A stretch of DNA of 6,437 bases from Clostridiales bacterium (GCA_021129785.1 JAJOKQ010000157.1:1-6437), one strand, 5' to 3'. Shown: positions 1 through 6,367, counted from the stretch's first letter. A program made the numbers and translations. The notes: generated by a model from the letters alone, not told the origin.

Positions 1-473
1 CAGAAATTGTTATTGTGGGAGATGGAGATCAATTCTCACATATAGAAAAAGTAGCAAAAGAAGCAAATAAAAAGAACGATGTAATAAGAATACTTGGCAA
101 AAGAGTAGATATTGCTAAAATTCTTAGTATTGCAGATGTTGTAATTGGACCTGGGAGAACAGCGCTAGAGGCAATGGCTATGGGAAAACCTGTTGTTATT
201 GCAGGTGGAGAAGGATATGCTGGGTTGATAAATGCTAGCAATTATGAATTGATAAAAGAGACAAATTTTACAGGTAGAGGTGTTGGCAGATTAACTTCTG
301 CACAGCAATTATATAGAGAATTGTTATCTGTTTTTGAATTGCCAAAAAATGAATTAAAAGAGACGAATGAGTTTATTAGAAGAAAAATCGCGGAATCTTA
401 TTATATAGATAAAATGGCAATTAATACTGAATTTATTTATTATCGATTACAAAATCAAGATGACGAAGTATAA
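1..473 (+). CDS. Glycosyltransferase, GT4/GT-B type, C-terminal part (5' truncated by window)
   Basis: This is the C-terminal nucleotide-sugar-binding half of a GT-B fold glycosyltransferase; its N-terminal acceptor-binding half lies outside the window. The frame is open from base 3 (first residues EIVIVGDGDQF), so the GTG at 15 is internal. Visible features are a GDGD turn after a hydrophobic beta strand, the strand IADVVIGPGRTALEAMAMGKP with the Glu-containing EAMAMGKPVV segment typical of GT4-like enzymes, and a Gly-rich GGEGYAG loop. The TGRG segment and a charged helical tail end at TAA 471-473. It is followed by DUF4330, csaB and tagA-like genes, so it probably adds a sugar during synthesis of a secondary cell wall or surface polymer at the cytoplasmic face of the membrane. 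Donor and acceptor cannot be told. The family call is solid; the specific role is inferred from context. Confidence 0.85.
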   Translation, partial: EIVIVGDGDQFSHIEKVAKEANKKNDVIRILGKRVDIAKILSIADVVIGPGRTALEAMAMGKPVVIAGGEGYAGLINASNYELIKETNFTGRGVGRLTSAQQLYRELLSVFELPKNELKETNEFIRRKIAESYYIDKMAINTEFIYYRLQNQDDEV

Positions 474-544
474 GTGCCATTTTGAGCTAATGCTTAGTTT
501 TATGGAAGTGTAGTAAGCGTGCAGGAGAGGGCTTTGGTGACGAA

Positions 545-1027
545 ATGAATTATAGAGATAAAATATTGCAACGCATAAATTTTTTCGATATACTCGTACT
601 GTTATTGATTATTATAGCGATTGTTTTAGGCACAAAGCAGTTTGCATTTAGTTCGCCTAATGATAATGTGGATAGTGAAGAAATTTTAGTAAAGCTTGTT
701 GTAAGAGGTGTTAGGGCTGCAACAGTTGATGTTATTAACGAAGGTGATGTTGTAATTTGTGTAAACAGCAAAGAAGCATTAGGAACAATTATAAGTAAAG
801 AAATTAATATTTTTCAAACAACGGCATATACAAAAGATGGGAAAGCAGTATTGGCATCTGTACCAAATAGATACGATGTGCTTATTTCAGTTCGCGGATA
901 TGCAACAATTACTGAAAATGAAATAATGATTAATTCGACTGCCTTAAGAGCAGGAACGATTGTTAGAATTTTTACAAATGTTTACGAAGTAAAAACAACT
1001 GTGGTAGACATAGAATATAATAAGTAG
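545..1027 (+). CDS. DUF4330 family membrane-anchored protein
   Basis: This 160-residue protein of unknown biochemical function matches the DUF4330 pattern. A short basic N-terminus (MNYRDKILQRIN) is followed by one hydrophobic segment at about residues 13-30 (FFDILVLLLIIIAIVLG). The remainder of about 125 residues is beta-rich and soluble, with the recurring strand patterns VKLVVRGVRAATVDVINEGD and YDVLISVRGYATITENEIMI. Positive-inside topology would place the soluble domain outside the cytoplasmic membrane. The ATG at 545 is the only usable start: no in-frame ATG, GTG or TTG precedes it closely. GGTGA at 536-540 sits 4 bases upstream, while a better AGGAG at 523-527 is 17 bases away, too far to be the main site. 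From general knowledge of such clusters, DUF4330 genes often sit beside csaB, suggesting an accessory role in cell wall polymer assembly or export. That role is inference. Confidence 0.8.
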   Translation: MNYRDKILQRINFFDILVLLLIIIAIVLGTKQFAFSSPNDNVDSEEILVKLVVRGVRAATVDVINEGDVVICVNSKEALGTIISKEINIFQTTAYTKDGKAVLASVPNRYDVLISVRGYATITENEIMINSTALRAGTIVRIFTNVYEVKTTVVDIEYNK

Positions 1028-1032
1028 AGAAC

Positions 1033-1049
1033 CGAAATCTTTGATTTCG
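1033..1049 (+). other. Small perfect inverted repeat in the csaB leader
   Basis: The stem CGAAATC (1033-1039) and GATTTCG (1043-1049) pairs perfectly around a TTT loop, 6 bases after the DUF4330 stop codon. No T-tract follows, so it is not a convincing terminator. It could be an mRNA-stabilising or processing hairpin, or half of a larger leader structure. The pairing is seen directly; any function is inference. Confidence 0.4.
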
Positions 1050-1104
1050 TGTGAATCACTTTGTTTGTTCATCTAAAACATCTCGGGTTTTATGCCAGAG
1101 GATT

Positions 1105-1125
1105 AGAATCGAAGATTCTTTTATT
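1105..1125 (+). terminator. Weak terminator- or attenuator-like hairpin before csaB
   Basis: AGAATC (1105-1110) pairs with GATTCT (1114-1119) around a GAA loop and is followed by TTTTATT. The stem is only 6 A/T-rich pairs and the T-run is interrupted, so termination would be weak or partial. It ends about 20 bases before the csaB start, close to its ribosome binding site. It could attenuate or merely space out csaB expression. Low confidence as a true terminator. Confidence 0.3.
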
Positions 1126-1145
1126 AATAGAAAGGAAGAGGAATC

Positions 1146-2231
1146 ATGAAGGTATTAGTGTTTGGATACTACGGATTTCAAAATTTAGGCGACGAAGCGA
1201 TATTGCAGGCAATTGTTGAACAATTTAAGAGTGTAAGTGAAGAAATTGAAATTACAGCATTAACATATAAGGCTGAAGACACTAAGAAAAGTTTTGATAT
1301 CAACACTGTTAGCAGAAACGATTTCTGCGGATTGATTAGAAGAATTAAGGAAGTTGACGTAGTGATTAGTGGAGGAGGCTCTATACTTCAAGATGTAACT
1401 AGCAGCAGGTCTTTGATTTACTACTTAGCTATTATATTGATAGCCAAATTACTTAATAAAAAAATTATGTTTTATGCGAACGGTTTTGGACCAATAAACA
1501 AAGTGTTAAATAGAATTATAGCAACATACATAATTAACAAGGTAGATGTTGTTACTGTCAGAGACTATAAATCGAAGGAACTGATGCAGTCAATGGGGGT
1601 AAAGAACAACATCATAGTAACAGCGGATGCAACTTTTGCTCTGAAATTATTGAGCGAGCCTGAAGTAGAACGAGTTTGGGGTGGAATTGAAATTGACAAA
1701 ACGAGAAAGACAATAGGAATATCCGTGAGGAAGTGGAAACATCTGAAAGAATATAAAAAAATTGTTGCAAAAATGGGAGACTATCTATCCAAGCTAAATT
1801 ATCAAATAGTTTTTATACCAATGCAACATCCTAATGATGTAGAAGTTTCAAAAGAAATTGCCTCTATGATGGAAAATGAATCAGTGATACTTGAAAAAAA
1901 ATACGCTCCGAGCGAATTGATTGGGATTATAGGAAACCTAGAAATGTTAATTGGCATGAGATTACATTCACTAATTTTTGCAGCTATTTCTGGAGTGCCA
2001 ATGGTAGGTATAGAATATGATCCTAAAATAAAGAGCTTTTTAGATGATTTCGAGCAGCTTAGTGCAGGTGATGTTGAATCTTTAGAATTTATCTCATTTT
2101 GTACAGTGGTTGAGAATACACTTCATCATAGAGATGAAATAGTTGAAAAACTCAAAGGTAAAAAAAGAAATATGGAAACGAAGGTCGCTAACAATATTAA
2201 TTTACTAGTCCAGTTAGCGCAAGATGGGTGA
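1146..2231 (+). CDS. csaB: Polysaccharide pyruvyl transferase CsaB
   Basis: CsaB transfers a ketal-linked pyruvyl group from phosphoenolpyruvate to ManNAc of the lipid-linked secondary cell wall polymer precursor. This creates the ligand recognised by SLH domains of surface proteins. The 361-residue length is typical. Visible motifs are the N-terminal FGYYGFQNLGDEAIL (residues 7-20), VVISGGGSILQD (72-83), FYANGFGP (109-116), VTVRD (136-140), ADATFAL (160-166), GISVRKW (191-197), the GMRLHS motif (270-275) and VGIEYDPKI (287-295). There is no signal peptide, which fits a soluble cytoplasmic enzyme. The ATG at 1146 has AGGAAGAGG (1133-1141) just upstream. A 118-base leader with two small hairpins separates it from the DUF4330 gene. 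Its TGA stop (2229-2231) lies inside the presumed ribosome binding site of the next gene. The call rests on motif recognition and the tagA neighbour and is firm; the acceptor sugar is inferred. Confidence 0.93.
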   Translation: MKVLVFGYYGFQNLGDEAILQAIVEQFKSVSEEIEITALTYKAEDTKKSFDINTVSRNDFCGLIRRIKEVDVVISGGGSILQDVTSSRSLIYYLAIILIAKLLNKKIMFYANGFGPINKVLNRIIATYIINKVDVVTVRDYKSKELMQSMGVKNNIIVTADATFALKLLSEPEVERVWGGIEIDKTRKTIGISVRKWKHLKEYKKIVAKMGDYLSKLNYQIVFIPMQHPNDVEVSKEIASMMENESVILEKKYAPSELIGIIGNLEMLIGMRLHSLIFAAISGVPMVGIEYDPKIKSFLDDFEQLSAGDVESLEFISFCTVVENTLHHRDEIVEKLKGKKRNMETKVANNINLLVQLAQDG

Positions 2232-2232
2232 G
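2226..2232 (+). promoter_or_regulatory. Ribosome binding site overlapping the csaB stop codon
   Basis: GGGTGAG contains the csaB stop codon TGA (2229-2231) and precedes the ATG at 2236 by 3 bases. The ATG at 2224 has no purine-rich site upstream. Overlap of the stop with the Shine-Dalgarno suggests translational coupling of csaB with the following glycosyltransferase, giving matched amounts of the two enzymes. Confidence 0.5.
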
Positions 2233-2235
2233 CGA

Positions 2236-2955
2236 ATGAAAAAAAAAGTTAAAATACTAAATGTAGCTATTGATGCAGTCACTAACAAAGAAGCATTAGA
2301 GATAGCTACTGGATACATTGAAAGTCACTCAACTAAAAAAATATACACACCGAATCCTGAAATTGTTATGATGGCACAAACCAATGGCAGCATAATGAGG
2401 TTGCTAAATGAAGGAGATTTAGTTGTGCCTGACGGGATTGGTCTAATTGTTGCCTCAAAATTAAAAAAACTAGAACTAAAAGAACGTGTAGCAGGCGTTG
2501 ATTTGGTAGATAATATTTTGGGATTTTGCGCTAAAGAAAAGAAATCTTTTTTTATTCTTGGAGGTAAACCAGGCATTGCTGAACTGGCATGCGAGAAAAT
2601 AAAGGAATTACACTTAGGTGTTGAAGTTGCAGGATTTTATCATGGATACTTTAAAGATAATGAAGAAGAAATGATTATTAATAAAATTAATAATGTAGAG
2701 CCGGATGTAGTATTTGTATGTTTAGGTGCACCTAGACAGGAGATTTGGATTGACAAGTATTACAAAGAAATCAATTGCAAACTTATAATGGGAGTAGGTG
2801 GTAGCGTCGATATTTATGCAGGCACAGTGAAAAGGGCACCGTTGATATTTCAAAATCTAGGGTTAGAGTGGTTTTATAGATTGATAAAAGAACCATGGAG
2901 GTTTAAGCGTATGCTTGTATTGCCTAAATTCTTAATTAAAGTTCTATTTTCATAA
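2236..2955 (+). CDS. tagA: WecG/TagA/CpsF family glycosyltransferase (GT26), probable ManNAc transferase
   Basis: TagA-like enzymes transfer N-acetylmannosamine from UDP-ManNAc to GlcNAc-PP-undecaprenol at the inner face of the membrane, making the second sugar of a wall polymer linkage or repeat unit. From the ATG at 2236 the protein has 239 residues. Family motifs appear in order: YTPNPEIV (Thr38, Asn40), VVPDGIGL with the likely catalytic Asp66, ERVAGVDLV, FFILGGKPGIAE, VAGFYHGYF, VVFVCLGAPRQE, GVGGSVDIYAG and the C-terminal LEWFYRLIKEPWRFKRM. Thr38 and Asp66 align well with the key Thr and Asp known from Thermoanaerobacter italicus TagA. The basic, hydrophobic C-terminal tail is the membrane-association element of the family. 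A longer form from ATG 2224 adds MGER but lacks a ribosome binding site. Coupling to csaB supports a shared pathway in which this product is pyruvylated by CsaB. Sugar specificity is inferred. Confidence 0.92.
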   Translation: MKKKVKILNVAIDAVTNKEALEIATGYIESHSTKKIYTPNPEIVMMAQTNGSIMRLLNEGDLVVPDGIGLIVASKLKKLELKERVAGVDLVDNILGFCAKEKKSFFILGGKPGIAELACEKIKELHLGVEVAGFYHGYFKDNEEEMIINKINNVEPDVVFVCLGAPRQEIWIDKYYKEINCKLIMGVGGSVDIYAGTVKRAPLIFQNLGLEWFYRLIKEPWRFKRMLVLPKFLIKVLFS

Positions 2956-3003
2956 TACTTTAGAAATATGTTACAACCCCCAAAATGCTTTTAACACAAA
3001 TTT

Positions 3004-3010
3004 GAGGAGG
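3004..3010 (+). promoter_or_regulatory. Strong ribosome binding site of the yitT-like gene
   Basis: GAGGAGG lies 6 bases upstream of the ATG at 3017 and decides the start. An upstream in-frame TTG at 3002 would read the Shine-Dalgarno itself as codons Arg-Arg, so it is not the start. Confidence 0.8.
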
Positions 3011-3016
3011 AAAGTC

Positions 3017-3880
3017 ATGAAAAACAAATTACATAAAACCTTGTTTGAATATATAATGATAGCTGCAGGCTGCGCATTAATGGCAGCAGGAATATTCTTC
3101 TTTTTCGCTCCAAATACAATTGCGCCTGGAGGAGTGTCAGGACTTGCTATAGTAATACAAAGAGCAACAGGGTTTCCAATAGATATTACCAATTTAATTG
3201 TTAATATACCTTTATTTATTGCAGGCGTGCTAATACTAGGAAAAGCATTTGGAATTAAAACAGCTTATGCTACCATCGTTTTTTCTGCATTTATTAGATT
3301 ATATACTATAGTTTTTCCGTATGACTTAGTAGTTACAAAAGACGTTTTACTAGCAGTGATATATGGTAGTGTAATTATGGGTATAGGCTTAGGTTTGATT
3401 TTTAAGTATGGAGGTACAACAGGTGGTACGGCTTTAGGCGGAGCTATACTAAACAAATTCTTTCCATCTCTTAGTATTGTAAAATTGATGACTGCACTAG
3501 ATTTCTTCGTTGTAGTAGCTGCTGGATTAGTCGTAAAAAACACAGATAATTCGCTTTACTCTATAATTGCATTATATATAATAGTAAAGTCTACTGACTT
3601 TATTGTAGAAGGACTTGGCTATGCAAAAGCTTTTCACATTTTTTCTCTCAAATCCGAAGAGATAGCCAAGAGAATAACTAAGGATATAGGCAGAGGAGTA
3701 ACTTTGCTAGAGACAAAAGGGTTTTATACAGGAGAAAAGAGGCAAGTGCTACTATGTGTTGTAAATAGAGTTCAAGTAGCTAAATTGAAGAAAATTGTTG
3801 AGGGAATAGATAAAAGTGCCTTTATGATGGTGACGACAACGCACGAAGTTTTAGGCGAAGGATTTAAAGAAATAGAGTAA
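3017..3880 (+). CDS. YitT family membrane protein (DUF161 + DUF2179)
   Basis: This 287-residue integral membrane protein has the usual YitT layout. About five to six hydrophobic helices occupy residues 10 to 197, and a soluble DUF2179 domain occupies roughly 205-285. Diagnostic segments are FFFAPNTIAPGGVSGLAIV (28-46), the Gly-rich YGGTTGGTALGG (131-142) between helices, ALYIIVKSTDFIVEG, and in the C-terminal domain the GFYTGE loop (235-240), DKSAFM and HEVLGEGF near the end. The family is widespread in Firmicutes, often in several copies per genome. Its molecular function is not firmly established, and a transport or sensing role is only a suggestion from the architecture. It follows the tagA-like gene after a 61-base gap with no clear terminator. 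The split transketolase genes follow after 17 bases, so it probably heads or belongs to the same transcript as those genes. Confidence 0.93.
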   Translation: MKNKLHKTLFEYIMIAAGCALMAAGIFFFFAPNTIAPGGVSGLAIVIQRATGFPIDITNLIVNIPLFIAGVLILGKAFGIKTAYATIVFSAFIRLYTIVFPYDLVVTKDVLLAVIYGSVIMGIGLGLIFKYGGTTGGTALGGAILNKFFPSLSIVKLMTALDFFVVVAAGLVVKNTDNSLYSIIALYIIVKSTDFIVEGLGYAKAFHIFSLKSEEIAKRITKDIGRGVTLLETKGFYTGEKRQVLLCVVNRVQVAKLKKIVEGIDKSAFMMVTTTHEVLGEGFKEIE

Positions 3881-3897
3881 AAACATAGGAGGAAAAC

Positions 3898-4716
3898 ATG
3901 AGTAAATACAAATTATTAGAAGAAAAAGCTATATCTATTAGAAAAAACATAATTACTATGCTAAATAAATCTGGTTCAGGGCATCCAGGTGGGTCTTTAT
4001 CAGCAGTAGAAATTTTAACAACACTATACTTTGATGAAATGAAAGTAGATTCAAAAAAACCAAATTGGGATGAGAGAGATAGATTTGTTTTGTCAAAAGG
4101 ACATGCTGCTCCTGTTTTATATGCAACATTAGCAGAAAAAGAATATTTCCCAAAAGAAGAATTATTAAAGTTGCGACAAGTAAACTCAATGCTTCAAGGA
4201 CATCCTGATATGAAAGGAACTCCAGGCGTAGACATGTCTACAGGATCGTTAGGGCAAGGATTTTCTGCTTCTTGCGGAATGGCGCTTGCGTCTAAATTAG
4301 ATAAGTTGGATACTAGAACTTATGTATTGCTTGGAGATGGAGAAGTTCAAGAAGGAATTGTGTGGGAAACAGCTATGGCGTCAGCGCATTACAAATTGGA
4401 TAATTTAGTAGCGATACTTGACTTTAATGGTCTACAAATTGATGGGTCGAATGATACAGTTATGGGAGTTCAACCACTTGCCGATAAATTTAGGGCGTTT
4501 GAGTGGAATGTTATAGAAATTGATGGACATAAATATGATGAAATTATTAATGCATTCAAAAAGGCAAAAACTGTGAAAGGCAAACCAACCATTATAATTG
4601 CTAATACGGTAAAAGGTAAGGGAGTATCATTTATGGAAGACAAAGCAGGTTGGCACGGTAAAGCTCCAAATGATGAAGAAACAAAAATAGCTCTAGCTGA
4701 ATTGGAGGCAATTTAA
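3898..4716 (+). CDS. Transketolase, N-terminal (thiamine diphosphate-binding) subunit
   Basis: This is the PP-domain half of a two-subunit transketolase, which moves two-carbon ketol units between sugar phosphates in the non-oxidative pentose phosphate pathway in the cytosol. The 272-residue length is typical of the split form. Visible motifs are SGSGHPGGSLSAVEIL (25-40), RDRFVLSKGHAAPVLYATLA (60-79), LQGHPDMKGTPGVDMSTGSLGQG (99-121), and the thiamine diphosphate/Mg2+ motif that starts at GDGE (146-149) and ends at DFNG (Asn177). KGKGVSFMED and GWHG lie near the end. AGGAGG at 3887-3892 is 5 bases from the ATG. The C-terminal subunit gene begins at the base after this stop codon, so the two are made together and should assemble as a heteromer. 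Members of this family can also act as 1-deoxyxylulose-phosphate synthase-like enzymes, but the split size and the partner favour transketolase. Confidence 0.95.
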   Translation: MSKYKLLEEKAISIRKNIITMLNKSGSGHPGGSLSAVEILTTLYFDEMKVDSKKPNWDERDRFVLSKGHAAPVLYATLAEKEYFPKEELLKLRQVNSMLQGHPDMKGTPGVDMSTGSLGQGFSASCGMALASKLDKLDTRTYVLLGDGEVQEGIVWETAMASAHYKLDNLVAILDFNGLQIDGSNDTVMGVQPLADKFRAFEWNVIEIDGHKYDEIINAFKKAKTVKGKPTIIIANTVKGKGVSFMEDKAGWHGKAPNDEETKIALAELEAI

Positions 4717-5658
4717 ATGGGAAATATGATCGCAACAAGAGATGCTTATGGAAAAGCCCTAATATCATTAGGTAAAACAAATAATAATGTAGTAGTGTTA
4801 GATGCAGACCTATCAAAATCGACGAAAACTGCAGAATTCTCGACTACTTTTCCTGATAGATTTTTTAACATGGGAATTGCGGAGCAAAATATGATGGGAG
4901 TTGCAGCAGGATTTGCTACAGCAGGAAAAATACCATATGTGAGCACTTTTGCTATGTTTGCAACAGGCAGAGCATTTGAAATAATAAGAAACTCAATCGC
5001 ATATCCAAAATTAAATGTAAAAATTTGTGCAACGCATGCAGGGATTACTGTGGGCGAAGATGGAGCTTCGCATCAAGCACTAGAAGATATAGCATGCATG
5101 AGAGCAATACCTAATATGACTGTAATTGCTCCGGCTGATGCGGTGGAGACAGATGCAGTAATTCACGCTGTTTCTGAGTTTGATGGTCCAGTTTATGTTC
5201 GTCTTGGTAGGTTAGCTGTTCCCGTAATCAATGATAGCGAAACATATAGTTTCGAACTAGGAAAAGGCGTTGAGTTAAAAGAGGGAAAAGATGTTACGAT
5301 ATTCGCTACTGGAATGATGGTAAACGAAGCTTTAATAGCAAGCGAAACCTTAAAAGAGCAAGGAATTAATGCAGGAGTAGTAAACATTCACACGATAAAA
5401 CCAATAGATAAAGATTTAATTATTAAGAAAGCTAAAGAAACTGGAGTAGTTATAACGGTAGAAGAGCATAACATTATTGGTGGGCTAGGATCAGCAGTAG
5501 CAGAAGTTTTGTCAGAAAACCACCCTGTTATAATGAAAAGAATTGGAATTAACGATACCTTTGGAGAATCAGGGAAGCCTAAAGATCTACTAGAAAAATA
5601 CAAATTGAATGCGAGTCAAATTGTTGAAATTACAAAAGAATTAATGACAAATAAATAA
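4717..5658 (+). CDS. Transketolase, C-terminal subunit (pyrimidine-binding and C-terminal domains)
   Basis: This partner subunit supplies the Pyr domain and the transketolase C-terminal domain, completing the active site with the preceding gene product. In its 313 residues, the Pyr domain covers about 5-170. It contains VVLDADLSKST (26-36), FNMGIAEQNMMGVAAGFA (50-67) with Glu56 as the expected thiamine-activating glutamate, YVSTFAMFATGRAFEIIR (74-91) and THAGITVGEDGASHQALED (106-124). The C-terminal domain, from about 185, shows VTIFATGMMVNEAL, VVNIHTIKPID and VITVEEHNIIGGLGSAVAE. The ATG directly abuts the upstream TAA, and GGAGG at 4704-4708, inside the 3' end of the upstream gene, is 8 bases away, so translation is coupled. 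ATG 4726 is a less likely alternative start. No clear terminator was seen in the 90 bases after the stop. Confidence 0.95.
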   Translation: MGNMIATRDAYGKALISLGKTNNNVVVLDADLSKSTKTAEFSTTFPDRFFNMGIAEQNMMGVAAGFATAGKIPYVSTFAMFATGRAFEIIRNSIAYPKLNVKICATHAGITVGEDGASHQALEDIACMRAIPNMTVIAPADAVETDAVIHAVSEFDGPVYVRLGRLAVPVINDSETYSFELGKGVELKEGKDVTIFATGMMVNEALIASETLKEQGINAGVVNIHTIKPIDKDLIIKKAKETGVVITVEEHNIIGGLGSAVAEVLSENHPVIMKRIGINDTFGESGKPKDLLEKYKLNASQIVEITKELMTNK

Positions 5659-5731
5659 TACGCTTACCTGAATATTTCATATTATCTCTGAATAGACTTT
5701 ATTAAAGGATAGGTGCAACTTATCGTGTTGT

Positions 5732-5740
5732 GGGGGGTGG
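5732..5740 (+). promoter_or_regulatory. G-rich ribosome binding site upstream of the prcB-like gene
   Basis: GGGGGGTGG can pair with the 16S rRNA tail over about 8 positions if a G-U wobble is allowed. It is 8 bases from the ATG at 5749 but 20 bases from the ATG at 5761. It therefore points to 5749 as the ancestral start, even though that frame now meets TAA at its third codon. Confidence 0.45.
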
Positions 5741-5748
5741 TGTTTAAT

Positions 5749-6222
5749 ATGAAGTAAAAAATGCCTAAGTTTTCATCGATTAAATGGAAACAGTTTATTG
5801 CAATAACTTCAATCCTTCTAATTTCATTTACGCTGCTTAAATGCATTCCGAATTTTTTGTCAGGTGGTAATCAAGAAGTGAGTTTTGTAGTGTTGGACAA
5901 CAAAGAGGGGCCTGACAGAATTGTACGTATTTTGCCTAGATATAAAATGCTAGAAAGAGCTCTAGCAACTGAGATTGAAGAAGAAATTTAAGTAATTGTA
6001 ACAAAGGGCGAGGAGCCAACTGGGGGGTATACTGTAACTATTGAAACTACTTACTTAGTCGAGGAAAATGAGGTACTAAAGCTTGTTGTCAATGCAGTAT
6101 TTAAAGATCCAGCTGATGATGAATTAGTAGCACAAGTTATAGCACATCCTTATGTAGCTGTAAAAACTAACCTCAGAGAACTACCAGATGTAATTGATTT
6201 GCAAATAACGTATCAAGAATAA
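5749..6222 (+). pseudogene. PrcB-like membrane-anchored protein, interrupted by in-frame TAA stop(s)
   Basis: Read through its stops, this frame encodes one protein of about 157 codons. It has a basic N-terminus, one hydrophobic segment (residues 11-27 counted from ATG 5761) and a linker SFVVLDNKEGPDRIVRILP. The C-terminal domain resembles PrcB_C: VIVTKGEEPTGGYTVTI, then VAQVIAHPYVAVKT, ending at TAA 6220-6222. PrcB is known as a subunit of the Treponema dentilisin protease complex; the homologues in Firmicutes have no settled function. TAA at 5989-5991 falls directly before VIVTKGEE, where relatives usually carry Tyr, so a TAT or TAC to TAA change is a simple explanation. A second TAA (5755-5757) is the third codon from ATG 5749; it is avoided if ATG 5761 is used. 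No in-frame ATG, GTG or TTG lies between the main stop and the conserved domain, so that domain cannot be made by simple reinitiation. The only open product is a 76-residue membrane-anchored stub (5761-5991). There is no canonical lipobox (LLKC). A sequencing error is the main alternative. Confidence 0.75.
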
Positions 6223-6298
6223 TTGTTACAAGCACGAAAGATACATAGTTGTTTATAGCAACTTTGAAAATTAAAATGAAAGCCATATAAACTTCGAT

Positions 6299-6367
6299 AG
6301 AATCTTCCTTAATCTATAGCAGGCGGTAAGCTTGAAATTAAGGATTGAAGATTCTTTCATTTTTTTT
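6299..6367 (+). terminator. Rho-independent terminator after the prcB-like gene
   Basis: AGAATCTTC (6299-6307) pairs with GAAGATTCT (6347-6355). The stem continues with CTTAAT (6308-6313) against ATTAAG (6337-6342), leaving a 4-base bulge (6343-6346) and a loop of 23 bases. A T-rich tail follows, with eight T residues at 6360-6367. This is the clearest terminator in the window and probably ends transcription from the prcB-like region, possibly from the transketolase operon too. Confidence 0.85.

Noticed and set aside
15..17. GTG at 15 as the start of the first glycosyltransferase gene
   Set aside because: The frame is open to the window edge and the upstream codons read EIVI, continuing the beta strand before GDGD; the remaining 152 residues are only the C-terminal half of such an enzyme.
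485..499. Hairpin AGCTAA-TGC-TTAGTT after the first gene as a terminator
   Set aside because: The short A/T-rich stem includes a G-U pair and has no T-tract after it; the adjacent genes look like one operon.
2224..2235. ATG 2224 as the start of the TagA-like gene
   Set aside because: No purine-rich site lies upstream of it, while GGGTGAG lies between it and ATG 2236; the added MGER matches no family motif. It is not fully excluded.
3002..3016. TTG at 3002 as the start of the YitT-like gene
   Set aside because: It would translate the AGGAGG ribosome binding site as Arg-Arg; ATG 3017 has ideal spacing.
29..5603. Minus-strand open frames of 60-92 codons overlapping the + strand genes
   Set aside because: They lie opposite well-supported coding sequences, lack recognisable domains and look like shadows of the real genes.
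5659..5748. Promoter or terminator between the transketolase and the prcB-like gene
   Set aside because: TATTAT (5680-5685) has no acceptable -35 at the right distance, and no stem with a T-tract is present.
5749..6222. Stop-codon reassignment (TAA read as an amino acid)
   Set aside because: TAA is the natural stop of several intact genes here (473, 3880, 4716, 5658), and no other gene has an internal TAA.
6247..6263. Hairpin AGTTG...CAACT after the prcB-like gene
   Set aside because: Only five pairs with a 7-base loop and no T-tract; expected by chance in this composition.
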